A stretch of 32,233 nt of DNA from Rhodospirillaceae bacterium (GTDB lineage Bacteria > Pseudomonadota > Alphaproteobacteria > Rhodospirillales > Casp-alpha2): NCBI GenBank assembly GCA_018665815.1, contig JABJBP010000151.1, forward strand, positions 1 to 32,233, in the 5' to 3' direction. Below the pieces are notes generated by a model. That model ran no database searches. It was not told the origin of the DNA and worked only from the letters and a program-made list of their open reading frames with translations. Below are positions 1 to 8,539 of the stretch, piece after piece (within the stretch, counting starts at the first letter, position 1; every line of letters begins with the position of its first letter). The translations under genes and the position numbers were made by a program.

Positions 1-184
1 GGGTTTCAGTGCTCGGGCGCAACTGATAGCCGTGCGCGGCTTCGAGAACCGGCCAATTTTCCTCAAAGGGCTGGGTGGCGTCCATGCGAACGACATCGAC
101 ACCGGGAATGGCAGCAACCATTTCGGGGCCAGCGGGATCCACCCATTCGTCGAAAAACGCGAGAACCTTATTGCCGCCCGTCAT
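1..184 (-). CDS. D-2-hydroxyacid dehydrogenase-like protein, N-terminal part (cut by window edge)
   Basis: The reverse strand from 184 downwards encodes 61 residues beginning MTGGNKVLAFFDEWVDPAGP and containing VLEAAHGYQLRP, then runs off the window. The ATG is preceded by AGGGAG about nine bases upstream, which supports this start. The N-terminal pattern (short strand KVLAFF, VDVVRMDAT, then an AHGYQ segment) resembles the substrate domain of NAD-dependent D-2-hydroxyacid dehydrogenases of the phosphoglycerate dehydrogenase type. The Rossmann domain and the catalytic Arg, Glu and His would lie outside the window, so the family call rests on the N-terminus alone. It is transcribed away from everything else here and is probably the first gene of its own unit. 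Confidence 0.5.
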   Translation of the reverse strand, partial: MTGGNKVLAFFDEWVDPAGPEMVAAIPGVDVVRMDATQPFEENWPVLEAAHGYQLRPSTET

Positions 185-304
185 GCCTGAAACTCCCTGT
201 GCCTGTGGGTTTCAGGTTCTAAACCGCCTTCCGTTGGACCGCCAGCCTTTTTGCAAATGCACACAATATGTTGTGCCTGCATAGAAGCATGTAGCGATAT
301 CTTG

Positions 305-333
305 TTTACCTGACGGGCCTAATGCGGTATGTT
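305..333 (+). promoter_or_regulatory. candidate sigma-70 promoter of the small 363-470 unit
   Basis: TTTACC (305-310) and TATGTT (328-333) are separated by 17 bases. Each matches the consensus hexamer at four of six positions. They lie about 30 bases before an SD sequence and a small ORF that ends ahead of a strong terminator. The call is by inspection only. Confidence 0.4.
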
Positions 334-362
334 CTTTGTGAATTTTGATTGTGGAGTTCATT

Positions 363-470
363 GTGACCTACTCGCGCACCCTAATCGCTCATGTCGCCCG
401 CGCCGCCGGCTTCCGTCGCCGGTCGCGCCCGGCTGAAATGATCCGTTTTAGACCTTACGCGCTCCGATAA
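363..470 (+). CDS. possible 35-residue Arg-rich small protein (or structured small RNA)
   Basis: A GTG-started ORF of 35 codons ends in TAA at 468-470. GGAG at 353-356 lies six bases before the start. The peptide begins MTYSRTLIAHVARAAGFRRR and has nine Arg in 35 residues, with no acidic residue except one Glu. I do not recognise a family; it does not show the DUF1127 pattern. The same segment can fold: CCGGC (406-410) pairs with GCCGG (418-422), and GCGC (400-403) with GCGC (425-428) across a small internal loop. The RNA may therefore be the functional product instead. A promoter-like pair upstream and an intrinsic terminator downstream argue that the stretch is transcribed by itself. This is the only content I see in the 370-base gap between the neighbouring genes. 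Confidence 0.38.
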   Translation: MTYSRTLIAHVARAAGFRRRSRPAEMIRFRPYALR

Positions 471-511
471 TCGACACTCTCCATCGCCATGTCGTTCTAT
501 CATTCCCCTTC

Positions 512-539
512 GAGGTCCGAATTCGGACTTCATTTTTTT
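512..539 (+). terminator. intrinsic terminator
   Basis: GAGGTCCG (512-519) pairs with CGGACTTC (524-531) around an AATT loop: eight pairs, one of them G-U. The stem is followed by A and seven T (533-539). The T run is on the plus-strand side, so it ends a plus-strand transcript. The only candidate is the small unit at 305-470. The minus strand has no T run after the stem, so this does not serve the MarR gene ending at 555. Confidence 0.75.
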
Positions 540-554
540 ATGCACTGGTCCGGC

Positions 555-1067
555 CTACAGCGAAGTCGCAACACGCGCGGCTTGATCATATTGACCGGAT
601 AGAGCGCGGAGAAGGCCGGCCAATTCGCCAATCTGCTCACCTTCGTCGTTGAAGACGCCCAATGATTTGACCAAACATTCATCCCGGATTTCACGATATT
701 TCTGGCAAGCCTCCCTACCCTTTTTCGTGGTCGAAAACATGTTCTCTTTGCCGGCCTTCTTGCTGGTCACTAGGCCAAGCTTGGTCAATTTCTTCAAAGC
801 ATAATTGACCACATGCGTGTCTTCGATGTTCAGCACCAGACAGATGTCCGCCAGCTTCTTCGCCCGCGCACGGTGATTGACAGTGCGCAGAACAAGAACG
901 TCCACTGCGCCAAGATCCGGATAGCCGGCGGCTGCCGCGCATCTGACGATCCAGCGCTGAAATGCGTTGTTTGCAAGAGTCAAACCGAACTCAAATTCAC
1001 TGAGTTCCGCGGCATCTTCGTTAACCAGATGGTCGGACGACACGATAGGGCCAATCTTCGCTGCCAT
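555..1067 (-). CDS. MarR-type winged-helix transcriptional regulator
   Basis: 170 residues, starting MAAKIGPIVSS. The start at 1067 is chosen because GGGAGAGAG lies just before this ATG; an in-frame TTG at 1088 has no such support. The middle carries a winged-helix pattern: LGAVDVLVLRTVNHRARAKK, LADICLVLNIED, then HVVNYALKKLTKLGLVTSKK as recognition helix and turn, and a wing ending in FSTTKKGREACQKY. This is the usual MarR arrangement, with helical dimerisation segments at both ends. The gene is divergent from the 5-oxoprolinase gene and shares a 140-base AT-rich intergenic region with it, so it probably controls that gene and itself (inferred). The ligand is unknown. Confidence 0.8.
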   Translation of the reverse strand: MAAKIGPIVSSDHLVNEDAAELSEFEFGLTLANNAFQRWIVRCAAAAGYPDLGAVDVLVLRTVNHRARAKKLADICLVLNIEDTHVVNYALKKLTKLGLVTSKKAGKENMFSTTKKGREACQKYREIRDECLVKSLGVFNDEGEQIGELAGLLRALSGQYDQAARVATSL

Positions 1068-1115
1068 AATCTCTCTCCCGACTAGCAATCATTGGGCACG
1101 ATGAGAGTCTAAATA

Positions 1116-1144
1116 GTTTTAAAACATTAAACAATAATTTATTG
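1116..1144. promoter_or_regulatory. candidate regulator-binding palindromes in the marR/oxoprolinase divergent region
   Basis: Two exact dyads stand in an unusually AT-rich stretch: GTTTTAAAAC at 1116-1125, and CAATAA-T-TTATTG at 1132-1144. The second overlaps the -35 hexamer beginning at 1142, where a bound MarR dimer would block transcription. AT-rich DNA yields chance palindromes, so this is suggestive only. Confidence 0.4.
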
Positions 1145-1170
1145 ACATTTTATCGGTAAATTATAATAAT
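1142..1170 (+). promoter_or_regulatory. promoter of the 5-oxoprolinase gene
   Basis: A consensus -35 TTGACA (1142-1147) is followed after 17 bases by AATAAT (1165-1170), five of six matches to the -10 consensus. Transcription would start near 1177, giving a leader of about 30 bases with GGGAG at 1196-1200 before the ATG at 1208. Confidence 0.6.
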
Positions 1171-1207
1171 AAGGAAATTAAAAAACCAGTCACTTGGGAG
1201 CGCGGCG

Positions 1208-4200
1208 ATGATCGGCGACAATCAGAACGAGCAGGCCGGTTGGCAATTTTGGGTCGATCGTGGCGGCACTTTCACCGATCTGGTCGCCAAAGCACCGGAC
1301 GGACAGTTGCTGACCCACAAGCTATTGTCGGAAAATCCCGAGCGCTACAAAGACGCCGCGGTGCAGGGCATTCGCGACATTCTGGGCATTGAGCCCGGCG
1401 ACACCATCCCCAACGGCGCCGTATCCGTCGTCAAGATGGGCACCACGGTCGCCACCAATGCCCTTTTGGAGCGCAAAGGCGACCGCACGGTTTTCGTCAC
1501 CACACGTGGTTTCGCCGATGTGTTAAGGATTGGCTACCAAAACCGGCCGCGGCTGTTTGACCGTCATATCGTCCTGCCGGAAATGCTTTATGAGCAGGTC
1601 ATTGAAGTTGATGAGCGGATCGACGCACACGGTGAAGTCCTGACCCCTTTGGATGAAGAAAACGTCCGTACAGCCCTGCAAGCCGCTTTTGATAACGGCT
1701 TTCGTTCCGCCGCTATCGTCTTCATGCACGGCTACCGCTACCCCGGCCACGAACAATGGGTTGCCGCTTTGGCCCGTGAAATCGGCTTTACGCAAGTCTC
1801 CGCGTCACATGATGTCAGTCCGCTAATGAAAATCGTGTCGCGCGGTGACACCACCGTCGTCGATGCTTATTTATCACCCATTCTTCGCCGTTACGTGGAA
1901 CAGGTCGCGTCGGAATTGGATTCTGATTCCCTGGAAGGCACACGCCTGATGTTCATGCAGTCGAACGGTGGCCTCACCGATGCCAATTTATTTCAAGGTA
2001 AAGATGCCATTCTTTCCGGCCCCGCCGGCGGCGTTGTCGGCATGGTGCAGACAGCCGCCATGGCGGGTTATGAAAAAGTCATCGGGTTCGACATGGGCGG
2101 CACATCAACGGACGTGTCGCATTACGACGGTGAATATGAGCGCGCGCTTGAGACCGTCGTCGCCGGTATTCGCATGCGCGCGCCGATGATGCATATTCAC
2201 ACTGTCGCCGCGGGCGGCGGTTCAATCCTGCACTTTGACGGCGCGCGCTACCGGGTCGGCCCCGATTCCGCCGGTGCCAACCCGGGCCCCGCATGTTATC
2301 GCCGCAGCGGGCCGCTGGCGGTCACCGATTGCAACGTCATGTTGGGCAAAATCCAACCCAAGCATTTTCCGAAACTCTTCGGGCCGAACGCTGATGAGCC
2401 GTTAAACGCTGATATCGTCCGTGAAAAGTTCGAAGCCACGGCCGCAGACATCGCTGCAGCGACCAACCAACCGGCGACCGCACCGGAAGATGTGGCTGAA
2501 GGGTTCTTGCGGATTGCTGTCGAAAACATGGCGAATGCCATCAAGAAAATCTCGGTGCAGCGCGGTCACGACGTCACCGGCTACACGTTGAACTGTTTTG
2601 GCGGCGCCGGCGGCCAACACGCCTGTCTGGTCGCCGATGCGCTGGGGATTGAACGCGTCCTCCTGCATCCATTTGCCGGCGTGTTGTCGGCCTATGGCAT
2701 GGGATTGGCCGACGTTCGCGCGATTCGCGAACAAGCGGTCGAGCAGAATTTCGGCGCAACCATTTTGGAAAAGCTCGGTGCCGATCTCGACACGCTGGCT
2801 GACGACGCCCGCGCCGAGGTTCTGCAACAAGGCGTCGTGCCCGAAAAGATCAAAACCTTATTGAAGGTACAACTTCGCTATGACGGTACGGACAGCCCCA
2901 TTGGCGTTGACTTCGGTGATATCGAAACCATGACCGCGTCGTTCGAAACACTCCACAAACAGCGTTTCGGGTTTATCGCGCCCGGCCGCAATCTAGTGGT
3001 CGAAGCGGTCGCGGCCGAAGCCGTCGGTATTACCGAACAGGTTGACGATGAGGTTGTCGCCGACATCATGGGCAAGGACGCCGTCGAAGTTGTTGATGAT
3101 GTTTCTATGTTTTCCGGCGGCGCGCGCCACCAAACACCTGTCTACGACCGCAATGCAATTCCCTCGGGCGGGCGCCTTGACGGCCCGGCGATCATTTCGG
3201 AAGACACGTCGACAACCATTGTCGAGTATGGTTGGCGCGCCGAAATGACCGCGCAGCGTCATCTGGTGCTGACGCGCGCCATCCCGCGCCCAAAAACCGA
3301 AGCCATCGGCACCGATGCGGACCCGGTGATGCTTGAAGTCTTCAACAACCTGTTCATGTCTATTGCCGAGCAAATGGGCACGACATTGTCGAACACTGCA
3401 TTTTCCGTGAACATCAAAGAACGGCTGGATTTCTCATGCGCGATCTTTGATCCTGTGGGCAATCTGGTTGCCAATGCACCGCATATGCCGGTGCATCTGG
3501 GATCCATGGGCGAAAGCATCAAAACGGTCATCCGCGAAAACGCAGGCTCGATGAAGCCGGGCGATGTTTTCGCCCTGAACGCTCCTTACAACGGCGGCAC
3601 GCACCTTCCCGATGTCACTGTTATCACGCCGGTCTTTGATGCCGACGACAAGGATATTTTGTTTTATGTCGGCTCGCGCGGGCATCACGCAGATATTGGC
3701 GGCAAGACACCGGGTTCGGCACCGCCCGACAGCCACGATATTCACGAAGAAGGTGTCGTCATCGACAATTTCCTTTTGGTCGAAAACGGTGTGCTGCGCG
3801 AACGCGAAACTGTCGATTTGCTGTTATCGGGGCAATACCCATGCCGCAACACGGACCAGAACATGGCCGATCTCGGCGCCCAGATCGCGGCAAATGAGAC
3901 CGGCGTCAGGGAACTCCGCAAAATGATTGAGCATTTCGGTCTCGGCGTGGTTTGGGCCTATATGGGCCACGTCCAAGACAATGCCGAGGAAAGCGTGCGC
4001 CGGGTGCTTGATGTCCTAAAGGACGGTGAATTCACCTATGCCATGGACCGGGGCCGCGAAATAAAGGTCAAGATAACGGTCGACAAAGAAGCCCGGCGCG
4101 CCAGCGTCGATTTCACCGGCACCTCGGCACAGGATCCAGGCAACTTCAACGCGCCGACCGCTGTTGCCAAGGCCGCAGTCCTCTACGTCTTCCGCACCTT

Positions 4201-4852
4201 GGTTGACGATGAAATTCCTTTGAACGAAGGCTGCCTCAAACCCCTCGATATCATCGTCCCCGAAGGCTCAATGTTGGCACCTAAATTCCCCGCCGCCGTC
4301 ATTGCCGGCAATACCGAGACCTCACAATGCATTACCGATTGCCTCTACGGGGCGTTGGGTGTCCTGGCGTCAGCGCAAGGCACCATGAACAATTTCATCT
4401 TCGGTGATGATCGCCATCAATATTATGAAACCATCTGTGGCGGCTCGGGTGCCGGCCCTGACTTCGACGGCGCTGACGCGGTCCACACCCACATGACCAA
4501 TACCCGGCTTACCGACCCGGAAGTTCTGGAGTGGCGTTTTCCAGTCCGCTTGGAAGAATTCGCCGTCCGCCACGGCTCGGGCGGCGCCGGGCGCCACCGG
4601 GGCGGCAATGGCGCGACCCGCCGCATTCGTTTTTTAGAACCTTTAACCGCTACCATTTTGTCGGGTCACCGCGAAACCGATCCTTATGGATTGGCCGGCG
4701 GCAAGTCCGGCGCGCGGGGCCGAAATGCTGTTGAGCGCGTCGATGGCAGTGTTGATGAGCTACTGGGCGCGGATGGCACCGAGATGAATGCCGGGGACGT
4801 CTTCGTCATTGAAACACCAGGTGGTGGCGGATACGGCGAACCTGCAAGTTAG
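1208..4852 (+). CDS. 5-oxoprolinase, single-chain HyuA-HyuB fusion
   Basis: 1214 residues, matching the length of ATP-dependent 5-oxoprolinases (about 1200-1290), which open 5-oxo-L-proline to L-glutamate in the cytosol. The HyuA part opens with the phosphate-binding motif DRGGTFTDL at residues 17-25. It continues with [15 protein letters not shown] and [21 protein letters not shown] (residues roughly 295-360), then [17 protein letters not shown]. The HyuB part runs from about residue 700 ([20 protein letters not shown]) to the end. It contains [34 protein letters not shown] and [11 protein letters not shown], and closes with a Gly-rich [10 protein letters not shown] tail. Separate HyuA and HyuB chains are usual for N-methylhydantoinase or acetophenone carboxylase, so the fusion favours 5-oxoprolinase, though relatives with other cyclic amides exist. 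GGGAG lies seven bases before the start. The gene stands alone and is divergent from the MarR gene. Confidence 0.88.
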   Translation: MIGDNQNEQAGWQFWVDRGGTFTDLVAKAPDGQLLTHKLLSENPERYKDAAVQGIRDILGIEPGDTIPNGAVSVVKMGTTVATNALLERKGDRTVFVTTRGFADVLRIGYQNRPRLFDRHIVLPEMLYEQVIEVDERIDAHGEVLTPLDEENVRTALQAAFDNGFRSAAIVFMHGYRYPGHEQWVAALAREIGFTQVSASHDVSPLMKIVSRGDTTVVDAYLSPILRRYVEQVASELDSDSLEGTRLMFMQSNGGLTDANLFQGKDAILSGPAGGVVGMVQTAAMAGYEKVIGFDMGGTSTDVSHYDGEYERALETVVAGIRMRAPMMHIHTVAAGGGSILHFDGARYRVGPDSAGANPGPACYRRSGPLAVTDCNVMLGKIQPKHFPKLFGPNADEPLNADIVREKFEATAADIAAATNQPATAPEDVAEGFLRIAVENMANAIKKISVQRGHDVTGYTLNCFGGAGGQHACLVADALGIERVLLHPFAGVLSAYGMGLADVRAIREQAVEQNFGATILEKLGADLDTLADDARAEVLQQGVVPEKIKTLLKVQLRYDGTDSPIGVDFGDIETMTASFETLHKQRFGFIAPGRNLVVEAVAAEAVGITEQVDDEVVADIMGKDAVEVVDDVSMFSGGARHQTPVYDRNAIPSGGRLDGPAIISEDTSTTIVEYGWRAEMTAQRHLVLTRAIPRPKTEAIGTDADPVMLEVFNNLFMSIAEQMGTTLSNTAFSVNIKERLDFSCAIFDPVGNLVANAPHMPVHLGSMGESIKTVIRENAGSMKPGDVFALNAPYNGGTHLPDVTVITPVFDADDKDILFYVGSRGHHADIGGKTPGSAPPDSHDIHEEGVVIDNFLLVENGVLRERETVDLLLSGQYPCRNTDQNMADLGAQIAANETGVRELRKMIEHFGLGVVWAYMGHVQDNAEESVRRVLDVLKDGEFTYAMDRGREIKVKITVDKEARRASVDFTGTSAQDPGNFNAPTAVAKAAVLYVFRTLVDDEIPLNEGCLKPLDIIVPEGSMLAPKFPAAVIAGNTETSQCITDCLYGALGVLASAQGTMNNFIFGDDRHQYYETICGGSGAGPDFDGADAVHTHMTNTRLTDPEVLEWRFPVRLEEFAVRHGSGGAGRHRGGNGATRRIRFLEPLTATILSGHRETDPYGLAGGKSGARGRNAVERVDGSVDELLGADGTEMNAGDVFVIETPGGGGYGEPAS

Positions 4853-4990
4853 CGATGTCGATCCCAATACACCCAATATATAGAGCGGATTTTCCGATCA
4901 ACACATTCATGTGGTATGCTGAACACCGATTTGATCACTCTTATTATGATAACGTGTTGATATCATTGAATTTAATTAATTATCGGCACA

Positions 4991-5019
4991 TTGACGCTGG
5001 ATCAATCAGCAGGTAAACT
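4991..5019 (+). promoter_or_regulatory. candidate promoter of the TolC-like gene
   Basis: TTGACG (4991-4996) and TAAACT (5014-5019) are spaced by 17 bases. Two copies of the palindrome TGATATCA (4958-4965 and 5023-5030), each followed by a TGA-containing trinucleotide context (TTGA and ATGA), flank it. The second copy covers the expected transcription start. The 205-base gap before the gene is AT-rich and holds nothing else that I recognise. Confidence 0.4.
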
Positions 5020-5057
5020 ATGTGATATCAATGAGTTAGGTTGATTTAGGTATCAAT

Positions 5058-6380
5058 TTGTTGGCTTTTCATCGTTCATCATTGCTGACGCTGATGGCTG
5101 CCATAACGACGGCAATGCCGCTTGCTGCCGCACCCCTTAACAATGAACTTGCCGGTTTGCTTCTTGATCATCCACAAATTCGCGCGGCGGCGAAAACGCT
5201 AGAAGCGTCGCGCAACGGCGTTGGCCAAGCGGCGGCGGGGTATTTCCCGACCGTATCTGCGACCGCTGAAACAGGGCATGAATTGGTCGACAGTCCGGCC
5301 GAGCGTTCGTCGACAGACGGCCAGGCCGGCAACCCTTCAAGCCGCACGCCACAAACTGCGAGTTTAACCGTAACTCACAATATTTTTAACGGGTTTTTGA
5401 CCGACTCGCAGGTCCGCACGGCGCGCCTGAATAAGGAAATCAGTTCCATCGGCTTGTAAACGGCAAGGCAAGGCGCACTCTTTGACGGGGTCAATGCCTA
5501 TATCGATGTGCTCCGCCAAAAACGCCTTGTCGAATTGGCGGTGGAGAACCAAGCTACCATCCAGCGCCAACTCAATCTTGAAGATGAGCGTGTCCAACGC
5601 GGCTCAGGCGTTGCGGTTGATGTGTTGCAGGCGAAATCTCGTCTGCAAATCGCCAAGGAACGTCGGGTGAATTTTGAAGGTGCACTTGAAGACGCGGCGA
5701 GCCGTTATATTCAAGTCTTTGGTCATCCACCCAATATTGACGCCATGATGGACCCGATCCCACCGATTGAAATGCTGCCCAGCACCTTGGATCGCGCGGT
5801 GGAAATCGCCGAGACGGAAAACCCTGCCGTATTCACAGCAACCACAAACATTGAGGTCGCCCGCGAACGGCGCCAAACGGTGAAAGCCGAGTTCGCACCG
5901 ACACTGGATCTGGAAGGCCAGTTCAATTTCGAGCAGCATTCGAATACGACGCTCGGCGTACGCCGCGATTACTCATTGATGCTGACTGCAAATTGGGATC
6001 TTTTTTCCGGCTTCTCGACCCGCGAATCTTTGTCACAGGCAAATTATCAATATCGCGCTTCTCAGGACGACCGTGATAACACGGCGCGCCAAGTGATCGA
6101 ACAGACAAGGCTGGCGTGGCAGGCCTTGCTAACGGCACGCAAACGGCTGGAGCTTCTTGAAAACGCGGTGAACATCGCCTCGGAGGTTTTTCAATCACGC
6201 AAACGCCTGCGCGAGGCTGGCAAGGAAACCGTCATTAATGTTCTTGATACCGAGAACGAAGTCTCCAATGCACAAATTAATTACACCTCTGCGGCCTATG
6301 ATGAACGCCTCGCTGTTTATCAGTTGCTGCTCGCTATGGGCCGTCTAAATTCCGCCTATATTGGCTTGATCAACGGCTAA
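5058..6380 (+). pseudogene. TolC-family outer-membrane efflux/secretion protein, interrupted by an in-frame TAA
   Basis: Read through one stop, the frame gives about 440 residues, the normal length for TolC-like trimeric channel proteins that serve type I secretion or RND/MFS efflux. The start is probably TTG at 5058, since TAG stands in frame at 5037 and no ATG intervenes. AGG lies seven bases before it, and a signal peptide follows (HRSSLLTLMAAITTAMPLAAA). The N-terminal repeat has HPQIRAAAKTLEASRNGVGQ and GYFPTVSATAE; the C-terminal repeat has KAEFAPTLDLEGQFNFEQ, NWDLFSGFSTRES and the closing helices. The TAA at 5457-5459 is codon 134, and the frame continues unchanged as TARQGALFDGVNAYIDVLRQ. 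A CAA-to-TAA change would explain it. No frameshift is present. As written, the upstream piece lacks most of the barrel and could not work. No inner-membrane partner is adjacent. Confidence 0.8.
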
Positions 6381-6396
6381 GATGGGTTGCCCATCT
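6380..6396 (+). other. short hairpin at the end of the TolC-like gene
   Basis: AGATGGG (6380-6386) and CCCATCT (6390-6396) form a perfect seven-pair stem with a TTG loop that begins in the stop codon. No T run follows, so it is at most a weak terminator or 3'-end stabiliser. Confidence 0.3.
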
Positions 6397-6409
6397 GCCG
6401 GTTGGTTGG

Positions 6410-6724
6410 TTACTGCACCGCCAACGTTGTGACCGGTCGGTTCTGCTGGTTGGCCAATAATATAGAAATGGCCCGCTCAGAGAGGCCCACAAGAATACGG
6501 GCGAGATTTCCGCTGATCGTCGCGCCATCGGTTGTCCGCAGTGTCGGCGGTTGCGCGTTTGAGAAATAATCCCGAACGATGACAATAGGTCCATCGCTTC
6601 CCCTCAGACACAAGTTCGAAGCACATTGCGTGTACGCCATGGTCTTGACGCTAAGCCCTTCGGGCAGGTCAGTAATATCAGTGCGCGCGCCAATCACATG
6701 GTGTTGAGTATTGCTATTCGTCAT
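6410..6724 (-). CDS. small protein resembling the N-terminal module of type I-secreted repeat proteins
   Basis: 104 residues from ATG at 6724. An in-frame ATG at 6823 has no SD, while GGAG stands about eleven bases before 6724. The segment LPEGLSVKTMAYTQCASNLC, then GSDGPIVIVRDYFSNAQPPT and LRTTDGATISGNLARILVG, follows a pattern I associate with the start of very long Ig-like or cadherin-repeat proteins of alphaproteobacteria: a glycine/aspartate turn, V-x-x-YF-x4-PP-x-L, then DG-x-x-I-x-G-x-L. Here nothing follows that module; the protein stops after 25 more residues. It is convergent with the TolC-like gene. It may be a remnant of a secreted adhesin gene, or a stand-alone small protein. The function is unknown. 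Confidence 0.5.
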   Translation of the reverse strand: MTNSNTQHHVIGARTDITDLPEGLSVKTMAYTQCASNLCLRGSDGPIVIVRDYFSNAQPPTLRTTDGATISGNLARILVGLSERAISILLANQQNRPVTTLAVQ

Positions 6725-6946
6725 ATCGGCATCGTCTCCGCAAGCTGACGAGGAAAGTCGGTTTTTTTTGGTTTCTGCTTCCCGGTAAATGTCGCCATGA
6801 AGTCTAGTGTCGCTGGAATTCATGTCAGGCAGATAAACGGGAGATGTTTTTCATATTAATTAATGTTACAACTCCTTTGCATTGTGTGAACGCGCCCGAC
6901 GTGGCGGTTTGGTTATGAGGAATTATTTTGGGAGGGGGAATCGGAC

Positions 6947-7654
6947 ATGGGCAAAATTCCACACCTGCTGATTGTTGAGGACGACGAATTGGTCCAGTCG
7001 TTGATGGGGGCTTACTTGCAGCGCGACGGCTTCACCATCAGCCTAGCCGCCACGGGCAAGGAAATGCTTGCCGCCATCGACACGGAACACATTGATTTGG
7101 CACTTCTAGACCTCGGTCTTCCCGACGAAGATGGTCTTTCCCTGGCCCGCCAAGTGCGGGCCCGAAGCGACCTGCCAATCATTGTCATCACTGCGCGCAA
7201 GGGTAAAAGTGACCGCCTTGCTGCTCTTGAAGTCGGTGCCGATGATTATCTAACGAAGCCTTTTGATCCTGATGAACTGGTGCTGCGTGTCCGAAACATC
7301 CTGGGGCGCGCCGGCACGGTGGAAGCGCCGTCAATTCGCTCAGAGATTTACCGGTTCGAGGGCTGGTCACTGGATATGGACGCACGCGCCGTCATTGCCC
7401 CTGATGGCGAGCATGTCGCGTTCACCCGCGCCGAGCTAAACCTACTAGCGGCTTTGGTTAAAGCGCCTAATCGGGTATTAACGCGCGCGCACCTTCTTGA
7501 TGCTGTCAGCCACGATGCGGCTTCGCCGACAGATCGGCTGATCGACGTGTTGGTCAGCCGCATTCGAAAGAAGATTGAGCCGGAACCTAAAGCCCCTCAA
7601 TTCATCACCACGGTCGTCGGTTGTGGCTACAAATTCAGCCGGCCTGTCACATGA
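6947..7654 (+). CDS. OmpR/PhoB-family DNA-binding response regulator
   Basis: 235 residues, a normal length for the family. The receiver domain (about 1-122) has the acidic pair E11-D12, the phosphoacceptor D55 in LALLDLGLPD, T82 in VIVITARKG, and K104 in YLTKPFDP. The C-terminal winged-helix domain (about 130-233) has FTRAELNLLAALVKAPNRVL, TRAHLLDAV, the recognition-helix stretch TDRLIDVLVSRIRKKIE and the final FITTVVGCGYKFSRP. It binds DNA as a dimer after phosphorylation by a sensor kinase. No histidine kinase gene is adjacent on either side, so the partner must be elsewhere. A strong purine-rich SD (GGGAGGGGGAA) precedes the ATG. A 122-base AT-rich stretch before it has ATTAATTAAT but no promoter I would defend. 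Confidence 0.93.
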   Translation: MGKIPHLLIVEDDELVQSLMGAYLQRDGFTISLAATGKEMLAAIDTEHIDLALLDLGLPDEDGLSLARQVRARSDLPIIVITARKGKSDRLAALEVGADDYLTKPFDPDELVLRVRNILGRAGTVEAPSIRSEIYRFEGWSLDMDARAVIAPDGEHVAFTRAELNLLAALVKAPNRVLTRAHLLDAVSHDAASPTDRLIDVLVSRIRKKIEPEPKAPQFITTVVGCGYKFSRPVT

Positions 7655-7668
7655 TTTCAGTGCGCGGC

Positions 7669-7702
7669 AAAAAAAAGGGCCTGACCGTTACCGGCCAGGC
7701 CC
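7669..7702 (-). terminator. intrinsic terminator, minus-strand orientation
   Basis: Eleven-pair GC-rich stem, GUAA loop and eight T on the minus strand. On the plus strand only TT follows the stem, but it could still help to end the response-regulator transcript that stops at 7654. Confidence 0.65.
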
Positions 7703-7745
7703 TTCGGCAGGAGACGCACATCGAGAAAGCCAACCGATGTGCGCG
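7669..7745 (-). ncRNA. candidate small RNA with intrinsic terminator and exposed anti-SD linker
   Basis: Read on the minus strand, CGCACATCG (7743-7735) pairs perfectly with CGATGTGCG (7723-7715) around an 11-base loop. A 12-base linker TCTCCTGCCGAA (7714-7703) follows, containing CUCCU, complementary to ribosome-binding sites. Next comes an 11-pair stem (7702-7677) closed by GUAA, a GNRA tetraloop, and then eight T (7676-7669). One pair of that stem is G-U on the minus strand but an A/C mismatch on the plus strand, so the minus strand is the one that folds best and carries the T run. No minus-strand gene lies upstream for over 2 kb, so the terminator appears to belong to its own transcript. 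I found no clear promoter. The 5' end is a guess. Confidence 0.42.
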
Positions 7746-7885
7746 GGACATTCGTTATTCAGAACTCTATCCCACAATTGCCGACAGGTGATGAACGCCG
7801 TGTAAGTAGCGTGTGAATTTATATTAATTTAAACCCATCCACCGGTTCCGGAAGAATATGATGGGTCGTTCCAAGGAGAAAAAGA

Positions 7886-8506
7886 ATGGTGCGTGTTCTC
7901 GGTCGTGCGAATTCGATCAATGTGCAGAAAGTCATGTGGTGTGCCGCCGAGATCGGCGTTGATGTCGAGCGCGTCGATATAGGCATGAAGTTTGGCGGCA
8001 ATGATACAGCCGAATATTTGGCGAAAAATCCTAATGGCCTCATACCGACCCTTGAAGATGGTGATTTCACGGTATGGGAATCCCACACCATCGTTCGCTA
8101 TCTGGCGGAAAAATACGGCAATGGCGCATGGAACCCGGGTAGCGCCGAAGGTCGCGCCCAGGCCAGCCAATGGATGGATTGGTACCTGAGCCGAATTCAC
8201 CCGCCAATGACCGTCATATTTTGGAACGTCGTCCGTCATCCGCCGGAGAAGCGTGACACGGCGGCCGCAGCCAAGGCCATGGATGAAGTCGCAAAAGCTT
8301 GGTCCATCTTGAACAACCAATTAGAAGGCCGTGAATTTGTTCTCGGAGACCAACCGTCGCTCGCGGATATTCCTGTTGGCTGCGCCGTCTACCGATGGTC
8401 GAGCATGGACATTGAACGTCCGTCCCTACCCAATCTGGAGGCATGGTATGCCCGCTTGTCGTCGCGCCCTGCCTACGCGGCGAACGTTATGCTGCCGATC
8501 ACCTGA
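7886..8506 (+). CDS. glutathione S-transferase family protein
   Basis: 206 residues, the standard cytosolic GST length. The thioredoxin-like N-terminal domain starts VRVLGRANSINVQKVMWCAA, where S10 or N13 would contact the glutathione thiol. It includes NPNGLIPTLEDGDF (cis-Pro54 region) and WESHTIVRYLAEKYG, whose E65-S66 bind the glutamyl group. The helical C-terminal domain includes FVLGDQPSLADIPVG, the usual N-capping and hydrophobic-staple element, and RPSLPNLEAWYARLSSRPAY. AAGGAG lies seven bases before the ATG. It leads a tight run with a hydrolase and an HCCA-isomerase-like gene, which suggests a shared role in breaking down an organic, possibly aromatic, compound. The substrate is unknown. 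Confidence 0.9.
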   Translation: MVRVLGRANSINVQKVMWCAAEIGVDVERVDIGMKFGGNDTAEYLAKNPNGLIPTLEDGDFTVWESHTIVRYLAEKYGNGAWNPGSAEGRAQASQWMDWYLSRIHPPMTVIFWNVVRHPPEKRDTAAAAKAMDEVAKAWSILNNQLEGREFVLGDQPSLADIPVGCAVYRWSSMDIERPSLPNLEAWYARLSSRPAYAANVMLPIT

Positions 8507-8539
8507 TCGCTGACGGCATACAACACGTAGGAAAAAACG

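Noticed and set aside
1523-3745. Several minus-strand ORFs of 70-140 codons inside the 5-oxoprolinase gene
   Set aside because: They are antisense shadows of a highly conserved 1214-residue protein, have no SD, and resemble no family.
4958-5030. TGATATCA pair as a recombination or attachment site
   Set aside because: The copies are only eight bases plus a few flanking bases, with no integrase or tRNA gene near. A regulatory or chance origin is simpler.
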